Below, piece by piece: positions 36,409-45,748 of a stretch of DNA of 64,000 bases. Origin of the DNA: JACOMY01 sp046233115 (lineage in GTDB: Bacteria; Pseudomonadota; Alphaproteobacteria; Kiloniellales; JACOMY01); NCBI GenBank assembly GCA_046233115.1, contig JBJXHM010000003.1:434001-498000 (forward strand). Direction: 5' to 3'. The position numbers and the translations under genes were made by a program. Within the stretch, counting starts at the first letter, position 1, and the number at the start of each line of letters is the position of its first letter. Under the pieces are notes generated by a model that saw only the letters and a program-made list of their open reading frames with translations, did not search any database and was not told the DNA's origin.

Positions 36409-37043
36409 CGGCCTTGCTCCCGCGGGGCGAGGCCCCGGACCAGTGTCGTAACCGTCTGCTCCGCGATTTCCTCCGCCGAGAGCTTGCCGCGCGGGTCGTA
36501 CCAGCGTGCGATCCAGTTCAGCGCGCCGGCTATGGCAAAGGCGGCGACACGGGGGTCGGTGGGGGCGATCGTGCCGTCCTGCACGCCGTCTTCGATGACG
36601 CCCCTGATGATGCGGTCGATCTGGCGCTTCAGGCTGCGGAACTCCCGACGACTCTCCGGCGTCAGTTCCGCGTCGTTGGTCCGGGTGACGCAGATACCGA
36701 AGTCATGCGTCATGATCAGCGCGTACTCCCGCATCAGCGCGCGCAGGCGCTCCATGCCGCTGCCCCCGCGTGCGGCCGCCTTCTCCGCGGCCTCGCGTAC
36801 ACCATCGAGCCCGCGGCGCACGCACTCGAAGAGGATTTCGTCCTTGCTGGAGAAATAGTGATAGATCGTCGGCTTCGTGACGTTCAGCGCCATCGCGACG
36901 TCGTCCAGCGACGCAGCGTGAAAACCCTTCAGATTGAAAAGCTTGACGGCCGTGCACAGAACCGCTTCGCGCTTGGTCGCACGCTCGCGTTCCCGGTCGC
37001 GCCTGGTTCCCCAGGGTGAGATTTCTGCCGAGGTTTTGCGCAA
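36405..37043 (-). CDS. TetR-family regulator of the LIV-type/acyl-CoA synthetase operon
   Basis: 212 residues. HTH at about 44-64 (SLDDVAMALNVTKPTIYHYF), followed by a helical ligand domain of the type found in regulators of acyl-CoA and steroid catabolism. It is the first gene of the leftward operon, so autoregulation and acyl-CoA ligand are likely (inference). The start at 37043 lies just before a palindrome. Confidence 0.88.
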   Translation of the reverse strand: MRKTSAEISPWGTRRDRERERATKREAVLCTAVKLFNLKGFHAASLDDVAMALNVTKPTIYHYFSSKDEILFECVRRGLDGVREAAEKAAARGGSGMERLRALMREYALIMTHDFGICVTRTNDAELTPESRREFRSLKRQIDRIIRGVIEDGVQDGTIAPTDPRVAAFAIAGALNWIARWYDPRGKLSAEEIAEQTVTTLVRGLAPREQGR

Positions 37044-37045
37044 GG

Positions 37046-37059
37046 TTACCCGTTAGTAA
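37046..37059. promoter_or_regulatory. Candidate TetR operator palindrome
   Basis: TTAC-6 nt-GTAA (37046-37059) lies immediately upstream of the TetR start codon, extended by flanking GG/GG. The location fits an autoregulatory site. Confidence 0.35.
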
Positions 37060-37244
37060 GGTGTTTCCTCCTGCGTAACCACATACGCTGCACAGAAAGG
37101 CCTCGTCAACCGGTAGTTTTGAGTAACTCCCTAGTGGAAATGCTCGTTCGGGACGGAGATTTTCTCTCTTATTCAGGGTTCTAGGGCGAGAACTCAATCG
37201 AGGGATGGAAGCGACGCGCGTATATCTGCTTCAAACTCCAGAGG

Positions 37245-37500
37245 ATGAGGAGTTTGAAGCCGAGCCGGCTGTGCTGGTTGCGTGATCGACAGTGGGCTGC
37301 GATCGAGCCTCTGATCCCTCGCAACCGCCCCGGTGTGCGGCTGCGGCGTAACCGTGAGGTGATCAGCGGCATCGTTCACGTGCTGAGAACAGGCCGCCGG
37401 TGGCACGACTGCCCGACTGCCTACGGACCGCCGACCAGGATTTACAATCGCTTCCATCGCTGGGCGCAACGGGGTGTCAGGCAGCAGATCTTCGAGCCGG
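37245..37500 (+). pseudogene. IS5-type transposase remnant (N-terminal part)
   Basis: Encodes DRQWAAIEPLIPR, ISGIVHVLRTGRRWHDCP and IYNRFHRWAQRGV, the N-terminal domain of IS5-family transposases, then loses similarity near 37495. The catalytic core is missing. It faces away from the remnant at 29.4 kb. The remaining parts of 37060-37633 hold a half repeat (37547-37562), a GC-rich hairpin and no gene I can support. Confidence 0.7.
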
Positions 37501-37546
37501 AAAAATTGAGACTCGACCCAACCCGTAGAATGCCGGGACCAAACAC

Positions 37547-37562
37547 CTAGAGCAGGATGACG
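37547..37562. repeat. Half copy of the palindromic repeat
   Basis: CTAGAGCAGGATGACG matches the left end of copies A and B exactly, but the second arm is missing. It lies 50 nt past the end of the transposase similarity, so the IS debris and the repeat may have been broken in one event. Confidence 0.6.
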
Positions 37563-37572
37563 CCAAGTGCCA

Positions 37573-37610
37573 CGCGCGGGACCGCCTGCTTTCGTCGACT
37601 GTCCCGCGCG
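37573..37610. terminator. GC-rich hairpin downstream of the CoA ligase gene
   Basis: CGCGCGGGAC (37573-37582) pairs perfectly with GTCCCGCGCG (37601-37610), 24 nt after the ligase stop on the minus strand. No T-run, so assignment as a terminator is tentative. Confidence 0.45.
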
Positions 37611-37633
37611 CCTTGACGGCCTTTCAGGACTCC

Positions 37634-39292
37634 CTAGCGCCAGCGCCCCTCCTCGCGGTCGTAGGCACCGACGCGCAGATCCTCCACGCCGCCGGTCAGG
37701 ATCTTCTTCTGGATCTTGCGGCTGGGCGTGCGCGGAAAGTCCTCGGTCATGTAGGCGACGTAGCGCGGCACCTTGAAGTCGGCCAGGTGCTGGGTGCAGT
37801 GGCGGATCACCTCCTCGGGCGGACAGTCCTCCGGCGTCGCGCCCTCGCGCAGCAGCAGGTAGGCCTTCACCTCCTCGCGCCGCAGCTCGTCGGGGACCGG
37901 CACCACCGCGGCCTCGGCCACAGCATCCAGGTTGGTCAGCACCGCCTCGACCTCGCGGGCGGCGATGTTCTCGCCGCTGCGCCGGATCATGTCTTTGATG
38001 CGGCCGACGATGTAGTAGAAGCCGTCCTCGTCGCGCTTGAAGATGTCGCCGGTGCGGAACCAGCGGCCACGGAAGGACTCGGCGTTGGCCTCCGGGCGCT
38101 TGTAGTAGCCCCAGAGGATCGAACGGCCGGTGACCCAGAGCTCGCCGGTCTGGCCGGGCTCGGTCACCTCGTTTTCCTCCTCGTCCATGATCTTCAGCTC
38201 GCGGAAGGGACCGGCCAGGCCGCAGGTCGGGATCAGCGCCTTGTCCTCGGCCGCCACCGGGACGATGGAGGCGCCGCCGATCTCGGTCATGCCGTAGCCC
38301 TCGCGGGCGACCACGCCGAAGCGCTCCATCACCTCCTTGCGGGTGTCCGGCCGCCAGCCGTAGATGCTGACGTAGGTCAGCGCCAGCTTGCGGTCCTGCT
38401 CTGATGGCCGCCGTGCCTTCAGGGCCGGCTCCGGAAAGATGCAGTAGTTGATCTGGTAGTTTTCCAGCCAATCATAGAAGCGGCTGAGGCTCATGCGCCG
38501 GGCGACGTGGGCGGTGGCACCGAGCTGCAGGGTCATGAGGAACTGCCACTGCGGGTCCATATAGAAGAAGGGCGCCCAGATCAGCGTGTTCTTCACCCCG
38601 CCGTCGCGATTGCGGAAATAGGCGGCATAGGTCCCGATCAGCACCCAGTAGTCCTGGCTCAGCATGCAGCCCTTGGGGAAGCCGGTGGTGCCGGAGGTGT
38701 ACTGGATGTTCAGGAGGTCGCTGCGGCCGACCTGCGAGGGCGGCTCGAAGGGCAGGCTCCCGGCCTCCAGCAGCGCCTCCCAGGAGGGATGGCCCTCGCG
38801 GGTGCCGCCGTGCAGGATGATGCGCGAGCGGTCGATCAGCGGCAGCGGCGCCTCGATCGCTTCGAAGACCGGCAGCAGGCTCTCGTCCATGATCACGAAT
38901 TGGCTGTCGGAGTCGCTCAGCACGAAGTGCAGCTCATCCGAGCGATAGGCCACGTTCACCGGGATCATCACCGCGCCGATGCGCCCCAGCGCCACCCAGC
39001 TTATCGGGAAGGCCGGCACGTTCGGCAGCATGACGGCGACGTGGGTGCCCTTGCGCACGCCCTGGCGCACCAGGCTGGAGGCCAGGCGATCGACCCGCTC
39101 GTCGAATTCGCGATAGCTGAGGCTCACCCCCTCGTCGATCCAGTGCCCCAGGACCTTGTCGCCGTTGGCCTCGGCCGCCTTGCGCACCAGGTCGCCCAGG
39201 GTCTCGGGCAGGGCCATCTTCTCCAGCTCTTTGCGCAGCGCCGTGATCTGCACCACGCCCGGATGGGTCGCGTTTTCCAGCATCGAGGTCAT
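37634..39292 (-). CDS. AMP-dependent CoA ligase
   Basis: 552 residues of the adenylating family. A3 IQYTSGTTGFPKG near 197, GYGMTEIGG near 330, RWFRTGDIFKRDEDG near 415, RSGENIAAREVE near 440 and catalytic Lys in RTPSRKIQKK near 527. It resembles crotonobetaine/carnitine- and cyclohexanecarboxylate-type CoA ligases. Start 39292 is chosen because it overlaps the preceding hydratase stop by 4 nt (ATGA) and residues from there match the family. Confidence 0.88.
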   Translation of the reverse strand: MTSMLENATHPGVVQITALRKELEKMALPETLGDLVRKAAEANGDKVLGHWIDEGVSLSYREFDERVDRLASSLVRQGVRKGTHVAVMLPNVPAFPISWVALGRIGAVMIPVNVAYRSDELHFVLSDSDSQFVIMDESLLPVFEAIEAPLPLIDRSRIILHGGTREGHPSWEALLEAGSLPFEPPSQVGRSDLLNIQYTSGTTGFPKGCMLSQDYWVLIGTYAAYFRNRDGGVKNTLIWAPFFYMDPQWQFLMTLQLGATAHVARRMSLSRFYDWLENYQINYCIFPEPALKARRPSEQDRKLALTYVSIYGWRPDTRKEVMERFGVVAREGYGMTEIGGASIVPVAAEDKALIPTCGLAGPFRELKIMDEEENEVTEPGQTGELWVTGRSILWGYYKRPEANAESFRGRWFRTGDIFKRDEDGFYYIVGRIKDMIRRSGENIAAREVEAVLTNLDAVAEAAVVPVPDELRREEVKAYLLLREGATPEDCPPEEVIRHCTQHLADFKVPRYVAYMTEDFPRTPSRKIQKKILTGGVEDLRVGAYDREEGRWR

Positions 39293-40092
39293 CCCTGCTC
39301 CTCGACGCCGTTGCCCAGTGGCGTTGCCGTGGTGCCCGGCTGGGCCAGGTAGGCGGCACGCTGCAGGCGGTAGAGATGCATGGAGAGGTTGATCGCCTCG
39401 CTCTTCGGCAGGTCCATCGCCCGCTTGGCCACCTCCATCTCGACCCGGACCGCCAGCGCCGGATGGGCGGCAATGGTCTCGGCCACCTCGAAGGCGCGCT
39501 CCAGCAGGCGCTCGGGCGGCTGGATCTCGTTGATCAAGCCATGTGCCAGGGCATCCTCGGCCAGGAGCGGCTCGCCGGTCAGCAACATCCACATGGCGAC
39601 CGCCGGCGGCAGGTGACGGCAGAGCTGCGTGGTGCCGCCGGCCCCGCCCATGCCGTAGGCCACCTCCGGGAAGCCCAGCTTGGCACCGGGAACCGAGATG
39701 CGGATGTCGGTGTGGTTCAGCAGGTAGATCAGGCCCATGCCCATGGCGGCACCGTTGACCGCACCGATGATCGGCTTGTAGCGCTCGATGGTCTTGAGCT
39801 CCCGCTCCCAGCCCGGACGCAGCTCGGCGGTCTCCTCGCGCGAGGGCCAGAAGTGCGCATCCAGGGTCTCGGCGTGGGTCGCGTAGCCCCAGTTCTCCTT
39901 GATGTCGTCGCCGCCGCAGAAGGCGCGCTCGCCGGCCCCGGTCAGGATGCCGACATGGACGGAGCGATCGGCGGTGAACTCCTTCAGCAGCTCGTAGAAC
40001 TGCTTGTGCATCGCCGGCGTCAGGGCGTTCACCTTCGGCCGGTCCAGGGTGAAGAGCGCAACCTTGCCGCGGCGCTCGTAGCGAATGGTCAT
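39289..40092 (-). CDS. Enoyl-CoA hydratase/isomerase family protein
   Basis: 267 residues of the crotonase superfamily: RAFCGGDDIKE near 71 (oxyanion hole), GAVNGAAMGMG near 112 and GFPEVAYGMGGAGG near 138, where the Glu can act as catalytic base. One usual catalytic Glu position is Gly/Ala, so hydratase versus isomerase or other crotonase activity is open. It is translationally coupled to the CoA ligase, making a two-gene activation/hydration unit. Confidence 0.85.
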   Translation of the reverse strand: MTIRYERRGKVALFTLDRPKVNALTPAMHKQFYELLKEFTADRSVHVGILTGAGERAFCGGDDIKENWGYATHAETLDAHFWPSREETAELRPGWERELKTIERYKPIIGAVNGAAMGMGLIYLLNHTDIRISVPGAKLGFPEVAYGMGGAGGTTQLCRHLPPAVAMWMLLTGEPLLAEDALAHGLINEIQPPERLLERAFEVAETIAAHPALAVRVEMEVAKRAMDLPKSEAINLSMHLYRLQRAAYLAQPGTTATPLGNGVEEQG

Positions 40093-40162
40093 TCCTTGCC
40101 CACTCCTTGCTCTGGGTAACCTTGCTCAGGGTAACGGTGTCTTCGCATGTCTCCGGTCTCGC

Positions 40163-40966
40163 TCATCCGCGCTGGCTGGCGCTGCGCCGGCGCAGGATCT
40201 CGGCCCCCACCATGGCGACCGTGGTGGCCACGATCAGGATCGCCGAGACCGCGGCGACGGTGGGGCTGACCTCCAGGCGCAGGTCGGCCCAGATCCGCAT
40301 CGGCAGGGTCTCCCGGCTGCTCATCAGGAATTCGGCGATGATCAGCTCGTCGAAGGAGACGAAGAAGGAGAAGACCGCCGCGGCCACGATCGCCGGCAGC
40401 AGGCTCGGCAGGCTGCCGGCCCAGAAGGCGCGCAACGGTCCGGCGCCCAGCACCCGCGCGGCGCGCTCGATTGTGGGGTCGAGCTGGCGCGCGGCGGCGC
40501 CGACGATCAGCACCACGAAGGGCAGCGCGATGGTGGCGTGCGCGCCGGCCAGCGCCAGGCTGCTGTCGTCAAAGCCCAGCCGCGCGGCCAGGATGAAGAC
40601 GCCGAGCGCGATGAAGATGTGCGGGATGATGATCGGCGCGGTGATGGTGGTGACCAGCAGCCCCTTCAGGCGAAAGGCGCGGCGTTCCAGGAAGACCACG
40701 GCCATGGTGCCGACCAGGGTGGCCAAGGCGCTCGCCAGCAGCGCCACCTTCAGCGACAGCAGGGTCGCCTCCACCCAGACCGGATTGCTGAAGTAGGCCT
40801 CGTACCAGCGCAGGCCCAGGGTCTTCGGGGGAAACTCCAGGAACTCGCTGTTCGAGAAGGAGATCGGGATCACGATGAAGATCGGGAACATGAGGTAGGC
40901 CACGATCAGCCAGAAATAGCTGGCGAGGGTCAGGCCCGAGATGCGTTCTCCGCGGCGCCGACGCAT
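40163..40966 (-). CDS. Polyamine-type ABC transporter permease (PotC-like), system 1
   Basis: 267 residues, six helices. The EAA coupling loop RAARVLGAGPLRAFWAGSLP is near residue 163. It pairs with the PotB-like permease whose gene ends 4 nt upstream. System 1 is complete: PotA-, PotD-, PotB- and PotC-like genes follow one another leftward from 44016. Confidence 0.9.
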   Translation of the reverse strand: MRRRRGERISGLTLASYFWLIVAYLMFPIFIVIPISFSNSEFLEFPPKTLGLRWYEAYFSNPVWVEATLLSLKVALLASALATLVGTMAVVFLERRAFRLKGLLVTTITAPIIIPHIFIALGVFILAARLGFDDSSLALAGAHATIALPFVVLIVGAAARQLDPTIERAARVLGAGPLRAFWAGSLPSLLPAIVAAAVFSFFVSFDELIIAEFLMSSRETLPMRIWADLRLEVSPTVAAVSAILIVATTVAMVGAEILRRRSASQRG

Positions 40967-40970
40967 GGCC

Positions 40971-41813
40971 TCAGACCACCCAGCGCAAGATCAGCCGGCT
41001 GAGCCGGCGGATCAGGGCGACGGCCACCACGGTGCCGACCAGCAGCAACAGCCCCAGCGCCGCCGCAAAGCCCCAGTGAAGCTGCTCCACCTGATACTCG
41101 ATCAGATTGGCCAGCATGATGTCGCCGCGCCCGCCGACCAGCGCCGGGGTGATGAAGAAGCCCATCGAGAGCATGAAGACGATCAGCAGCCCGGTGATGG
41201 TGCCGTCCAGCGACAGCGGCAGGAAGACCCGGCGGAAAGCCTCGATCGGGGTTGCGCCCAGGACCCGCGCGGTCTTGACCAGGTCGCGGTCGATCTCGTT
41301 CATGGCAGCGTAGCAGGTGACGATCTGAACCGGCAGCAGGATCTGCAGCATGGCGACGTAGACGGCCCCGGTGGTGAAGAGCAGGCGCGCCGGCTTGTCG
41401 ATCAGGCCCAAGCCCATGAGCGCAGCATTGACGATGCCGTCGCGCCCCAGCAGCACCATCCAGGCGTAAGAGCGGATCAGCACGCTCATCCACAGGGGCA
41501 CGAAGATCAGGAAGATCAGCAGGAACTGCAGCCGGCGTGGCTGCAGGGTGATGAAATAGGCGATGGGATAGCCGACGACCGCCGCCAGCAGGGCCACCAC
41601 CACCGAGACCTCCAGGGTGCGCCAGAAGACGCGCAGGTAGACGCTGCGCTCCGCAATGCGCTGGAAGTGCTCGGTGGTGAAGTCCGGATCCAGCAGGCTC
41701 GCCTGGATCACGTCCAGGCTGGGCAAGAGGAAGAAGAAGAGGAGCAGGGCCAGGGCCGGCAGCAACAGTAAGCCGGCCTTGGTCGTCTGCACCCCTGCCC
41801 GTGCGGCGGTCAT
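40971..41813 (-). CDS. Polyamine-type ABC transporter permease (PotB-like), system 1
   Basis: 280 residues with a long first helix (LLLLPALALLLFFFLLPSL) and five more. EAA loop KTARVLGATPIEAFRRVFLP near residue 180. Start 41813 is chosen; a frame extension to 41915 would overlap the binding-protein gene without family match. Confidence 0.9.
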   Translation of the reverse strand: MTAARAGVQTTKAGLLLLPALALLLFFFLLPSLDVIQASLLDPDFTTEHFQRIAERSVYLRVFWRTLEVSVVVALLAAVVGYPIAYFITLQPRRLQFLLIFLIFVPLWMSVLIRSYAWMVLLGRDGIVNAALMGLGLIDKPARLLFTTGAVYVAMLQILLPVQIVTCYAAMNEIDRDLVKTARVLGATPIEAFRRVFLPLSLDGTITGLLIVFMLSMGFFITPALVGGRGDIMLANLIEYQVEQLHWGFAAALGLLLLVGTVVAVALIRRLSRLILRWVV

Positions 41814-41823
41814 GGCCCGGTGC

Positions 41824-42888
41824 CTACTCCAGCAGCCACTCGTTCCAGCGCTCCTGGAGGGCATCCAGGTGCTCGGCCCAGAACTGCTCGTCGGCGGCGA
41901 ACTGCATGTCGGCATTGGGCCCGTAGGTCGGCATCTGCTCGACCTCTTCCTTGGGCATGCCGTCGAAGAGACCCGGCGCGAAGCTGGGATAGGGCAGCAG
42001 CTTCAGGTACTCGCGCTCCAGCCCCGGACGCATGGTGCGGATCTGGATGTAGAGCAGGGCCTGCTCGACATGCGGCGAGCCCTTGGGGATACCGACGTAG
42101 GAGACGTGCAGCGCGCCGCCGTTCCAGACGATCTCCACCGGCATGCCGGCTTCCTGCAGCTTGCCGACGCGGCCGTTGTAGGTGGTGGTGTAGAAGACCT
42201 CCTCGTCGGAGAGCAGCTGCACCGTCTGCGCGCCCGAGGTCCACCAGACCGGGATCGACTCCTTGATCTCGTCCAGCTTGGCGAAGGCCCGGTCGACGCC
42301 CTCTTCGGTCGCCAGGACCTTGTAGATGTCGGCCTTCGGCACGCCGTCGGCCAGCAGCGCGAACTCCAGGTTGTACTGCGGGCGGTTACCCAGCGAGCGC
42401 GGGCCGGGGAAGGTCTCGGTGTCCCAGAAGTCGGCCCAGGACTCCATCTTCTTGCCGTCCGGATTGTGGCTCAGGTTCTGCACCAGGACGGTCGAGTAGG
42501 AGGCCGCGGCCACGCCGTACTCGCCCCGCGCCACAGCCGGGAGCTCGTTATTGGGATCGACGAAGCTGTAGTCGATCGGTTCCAGCAGGCCCTTCTCCAC
42601 GCTGATCGGATAGTTGGAGGCCGAGATCTCCGAGACGTCCCAGGTGGTCTTACCGGCCTTCACCATGGCCTCCAGCTCGGCCATGCGGCTGGATTCGGCG
42701 GAGACCTGGCGGGCCTCCCAGCCGCTCTCCTCCTCGAAGGGCGGAATGAAGATCTTGGCATTGACCTCCGCCACCACGCCGCCGGAGCCGCTGATGGTCA
42801 TGATCCTGTCCTGTGCGGACGCCTGGCCGGCGGTGAGCGCGAACGCGCAACCGGCCGCCAGGGCGAGTGCCGTCAAACCCTTTTGCAT
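41824..42888 (-). CDS. Polyamine-type ABC transporter substrate-binding protein (PotD-like), system 1
   Basis: 354 residues. Signal peptide with cleavage near ASA at 25 and a type-2 periplasmic binding fold (DRIMTISGSGGVVAEVN start, WADFWDTETFPGPRSL middle). PotD relatives bind spermidine, putrescine, GABA or other amines and betaines. The ligand-binding residues cannot be assigned safely. Confidence 0.88.
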   Translation of the reverse strand: MQKGLTALALAAGCAFALTAGQASAQDRIMTISGSGGVVAEVNAKIFIPPFEEESGWEARQVSAESSRMAELEAMVKAGKTTWDVSEISASNYPISVEKGLLEPIDYSFVDPNNELPAVARGEYGVAAASYSTVLVQNLSHNPDGKKMESWADFWDTETFPGPRSLGNRPQYNLEFALLADGVPKADIYKVLATEEGVDRAFAKLDEIKESIPVWWTSGAQTVQLLSDEEVFYTTTYNGRVGKLQEAGMPVEIVWNGGALHVSYVGIPKGSPHVEQALLYIQIRTMRPGLEREYLKLLPYPSFAPGLFDGMPKEEVEQMPTYGPNADMQFAADEQFWAEHLDALQERWNEWLLE

Positions 42889-42918
42889 GCTTACCTCCTT
42901 GTCCGGTCCTCTTGGTAC

Positions 42919-44016
42919 CTAGGTGTCGAGAAGCGCCGGCGCGTGCACCTCGGAGGACACGGGCAGGGCATCGCTCAACCGGAAGCCGAGGCGGACCTTG
43001 TCCCCGCGCTTCAGGATCGGTGTCTCGGGGCCGCGGTGTTCCTGGAAGATCAGGCTGTGGCCGCTGCCACTTTCCACGCCGTACTGGACGATGTCGCCGA
43101 GGAAGAGCACCTCGCCGACACGCGCCTCGAAGGCGGTCCCCTCCGCGTCGCCCTCGCCCAGGCGGTGCAGCTTTTCCGGCCGCAGCGAGAGGATCTTGCA
43201 GGCCCGCGCTTCCGAGCCCAGCGTCGCCGCGTCGAAGGCGACGCCGGTCTCGACCAGGGTCATCTGGCCGGCAGCGGACTCGGCGAGCGAGAGGATGTTG
43301 GTCTTGCCGATGAACTCGGCGACGTAGCGCGAGCGCGGCTGGTCGTAGATCCGCTCCGGCGTGTCGACCTGGGCGATGCGGCCCTCGCCCATCACCGCGA
43401 CCCGGTCCGACAGGGCCAGGGCCTCGCCCTGGTCGTGGGTGACGAAGATGATCGTGCAGCCCAGCTCCGCGTGATAGCGCTTGATCTCGAGCTGCATGGC
43501 CTGGCGCAGCTTCAGGTCGAGCGCGCCCAGCGGCTCGTCCATCAGCAGCACCGGCGGCTCGAAGACCACGGCGCGGGCGAAGGCCACGCGCTGGCGCTGA
43601 CCGCCAGAGAGCTCCTTGGGCATGCGCCCCTCCAGGCCGGAGAGGCGGACCATGGCCAGGCTCTCCTCCACCTTGCGGCGCACCTCCTCCTTCGGCCGGC
43701 GGCGCAGGCGCAGGGGAAAGGCCACGTTGTCGAAGACGTTCATGTGCGGGAAGAGCGTGTAGCTCTGGAACACCATGCCGAGCTGGCGCCGTTCCGGCGG
43801 CAAGGCCACGACCGAGCGGCCGTCGATCGAGACATCGCCCTCGCTGGGGTCGACGAAGCCCGCCAGCACGTTCAGCGCGGTGGTCTTCCCCGATCCGCTG
43901 GGCCCGAGAAAGGTCATGAACTCGCCCGGCGCCACCTCCAGGTCGAAGTCGGCCAGCGCCGTCACCACGCCGTAGCGCTTGCCGACCTGCCGAAAGCTAA
44001 CCGAGGCCCCTGCCAT
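42919..44016 (-). CDS. Polyamine-type ABC transporter ATP-binding protein (PotA-like), system 1
   Basis: 365 residues. Walker A GPSGSGKTTALN near 38, signature LSGGQRQRVAFARAV, Walker B VLLMDEPLGALD, C-terminal TOBE domain from ~285. Start 44016 is set by GGAGTGGAG upstream; the frame is open to 44109 but runs into the operator. It is the first gene of the operon and divergent from a TetR gene. Confidence 0.9.
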   Translation of the reverse strand: MAGASVSFRQVGKRYGVVTALADFDLEVAPGEFMTFLGPSGSGKTTALNVLAGFVDPSEGDVSIDGRSVVALPPERRQLGMVFQSYTLFPHMNVFDNVAFPLRLRRRPKEEVRRKVEESLAMVRLSGLEGRMPKELSGGQRQRVAFARAVVFEPPVLLMDEPLGALDLKLRQAMQLEIKRYHAELGCTIIFVTHDQGEALALSDRVAVMGEGRIAQVDTPERIYDQPRSRYVAEFIGKTNILSLAESAAGQMTLVETGVAFDAATLGSEARACKILSLRPEKLHRLGEGDAEGTAFEARVGEVLFLGDIVQYGVESGSGHSLIFQEHRGPETPILKRGDKVRLGFRLSDALPVSSEVHAPALLDT

Positions 44017-44076
44017 GCCTGCTCCACTCCTTGCCGGGACCGTTTTCTGAGGTCTCCAACCGGCATGAAATGATGG

Positions 44077-44108
44077 TGACGTCATTGTCAGAACTGACGT
44101 TGACGTCA
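44077..44108. promoter_or_regulatory. Tandem TGACGTCA operator between potA-like and TetR genes
   Basis: TGACGTCA occurs at 44077-44084 and 44101-44108, with an extra half site TGACGT at 44095-44100. The start-to-start spacing is 24 nt. Both sites lie between the divergent ABC operon (start 44016) and the TetR gene (start 44135), the expected place for a TetR-family operator. Confidence 0.6.
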
Positions 44109-44134
44109 TTTTTGGTGGCTGTCAATATCCACTC

Positions 44135-44914
44135 ATGGAAATCGAGGACGACGTCGCTCACTTTCACCTGGTGTCGCTGCTGCAGGAGCGGGCCGAGCAG
44201 GCTCGTAGTGCGCCTAAGCGCATCCGCACGCGCATGAGCATCCTGGCCGCGACAGCGGAGGAGATGGAGTCGACCGGCTACGGCGGACTCACCATCGATG
44301 CGGTGGTGGAAAGGGCCGGCGTGGCGCGGGGAACCTTCTATCTCTATTTCGGCAATCGCGCCGATGCGGCGATCGCGGTGATGCGCTCGTTCCAGGCGGC
44401 CATGCACCACTACCGTCCGCGCGGCGGACGGCGGCGACCGGCTGAGGAATCCATCTACCGGATGAACCTCTTCTACGTGCGCAGCTACGCAAAGAACGCG
44501 ACCGTCCTGATGGGCGGCGAGGCACTCATGCGCGACAAGCCGGAGCTGGCGCTGACCCGCGACTTCCGCAACCACCGCTGGGCCAGGGCGATCTTGCGCG
44601 ACCTCTGCAAACGCTCGGACAGTCCGCCGAGCCTGCTGGAGGACCGCGGAGCGCTGCTGGCGGTGCGCACGGTGATCGCCATGGCCGACGAGCTGCTGCG
44701 CGAGACCTACATCTTCCGCAGCCCCTATCTGGCCGCCGTGGCCCGCAGCGAGGAGGAGGTGGCCGAAGCCCTCACCTTCGTCTGGTACCGCGCCATCTTC
44801 GGCTGCAACCCGCCGGGCCTACCGGCCCTGCTGCCCCGCACGGACCAGCCCGCCCGTGCGATCGCAGCAGCCGCAGACAGGCTGGTCCCGCTGAAACAGG
44901 GCACCCGGCCCTAG
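44135..44914 (+). CDS. TetR-family transcriptional regulator
   Basis: 259 residues. HTH at ~52-73 (TIDAVVERAGVARGTFYLYF) with a long helical effector domain. An N-terminal extension of ~28 residues precedes the DNA-binding domain; internal ATGs are possible but lack better ribosome sites. It is divergent from transport system 1 and likely regulates it through the TGACGTCA pair. Confidence 0.87.
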   Translation: MEIEDDVAHFHLVSLLQERAEQARSAPKRIRTRMSILAATAEEMESTGYGGLTIDAVVERAGVARGTFYLYFGNRADAAIAVMRSFQAAMHHYRPRGGRRRPAEESIYRMNLFYVRSYAKNATVLMGGEALMRDKPELALTRDFRNHRWARAILRDLCKRSDSPPSLLEDRGALLAVRTVIAMADELLRETYIFRSPYLAAVARSEEEVAEALTFVWYRAIFGCNPPGLPALLPRTDQPARAIAAAADRLVPLKQGTRP

Positions 44915-44915
44915 A

Positions 44916-45719
44916 TCAGACCAGCACGCGCTGGTCGCTGAGGTCCTTGCCGCCGCGGCCGACGATCAGGCTGGCACCGCGGGGCTCGAGCCGCTCCAGG
45001 CCGGCCAGGCGATTGACGATGTGATGGAGGGTGGGAAGCTGCGCCCAGGTCGAGGGCAGGAAGGCGACCTCACCCTGCCCCTTCAGCCGCCGTTCCGCCG
45101 TGAAGCTGCTGCCGGCGGCCGGCGTCAGGGTTGCCTGCTCCAGCGCTGCCTGGCCCCAGCGCCCCGTCTCCGGGATCATCTTCCAGTGCAGCAGCCCCTC
45201 GCCCCAGGCAGGTGGCGGATCGGGATCCTCTTCCAGGTCGGACAGGCTCATCTCGAAGAAGCGATGCCCCAGCCAGCCGGCTTCCAGGCAGCTCCGGCCA
45301 TCCAGTACCCGCGGTTCCGGGATCTCGCACCAGAGCTTGGCGAAGCCGAGTTCCTCGCGGCCGCTGACGATGGGATCGGCCAGGTTCTCCCAAAGCACTG
45401 CCAGGAAGGCGCCCTCGACCCGGTCGCGTTGACCTTCGAACCGGACAGGATAGCGGACCCCCAGCATCGCGTAGCCGCGACCGGCCAGCCAGGCCAGTTC
45501 GGTCAGGTAGGTCAGTTCGACCGTCACCACCGGCTCACCGGTAAGCCGAAAGCCGGGCGGCAGCAAGTCCGCCAGCGCGGCCTCCCGCGTCAGGAAGGAG
45601 ACCGCGTAGGAGACCCGGTGCGGGCCTCGGGTCCAGTCGAAACGACGCCCCTCCGGTGCCTGCCGCGGCCCCGGCATGGGGCCGAAGACGGTCGGCATCC
45701 GGCGATAGGAAGCGGACAT
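44916..45719 (-). CDS. Acetoacetate decarboxylase-like protein
   Basis: 267 residues of the acetoacetate decarboxylase (ADC) fold. Segment VTVELTYLTELAWLAGRGY near 65 and GREELGFAK128LWCEI, where Lys128 is at the place expected for the Schiff-base Lys. The neighbouring Lys of classical ADC is replaced by Leu, so it may catalyse a related lyase or aldolase-type reaction instead. It is 2 nt from the convergent TetR stop and co-oriented with the SDR and cupin genes. Confidence 0.72.
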   Translation of the reverse strand: MSASYRRMPTVFGPMPGPRQAPEGRRFDWTRGPHRVSYAVSFLTREAALADLLPPGFRLTGEPVVTVELTYLTELAWLAGRGYAMLGVRYPVRFEGQRDRVEGAFLAVLWENLADPIVSGREELGFAKLWCEIPEPRVLDGRSCLEAGWLGHRFFEMSLSDLEEDPDPPPAWGEGLLHWKMIPETGRWGQAALEQATLTPAAGSSFTAERRLKGQGEVAFLPSTWAQLPTLHHIVNRLAGLERLEPRGASLIVGRGGKDLSDQRVLV

Positions 45720-45748
45720 GGCTTACCTCCTTCGTCTCTTCGCAGCGT

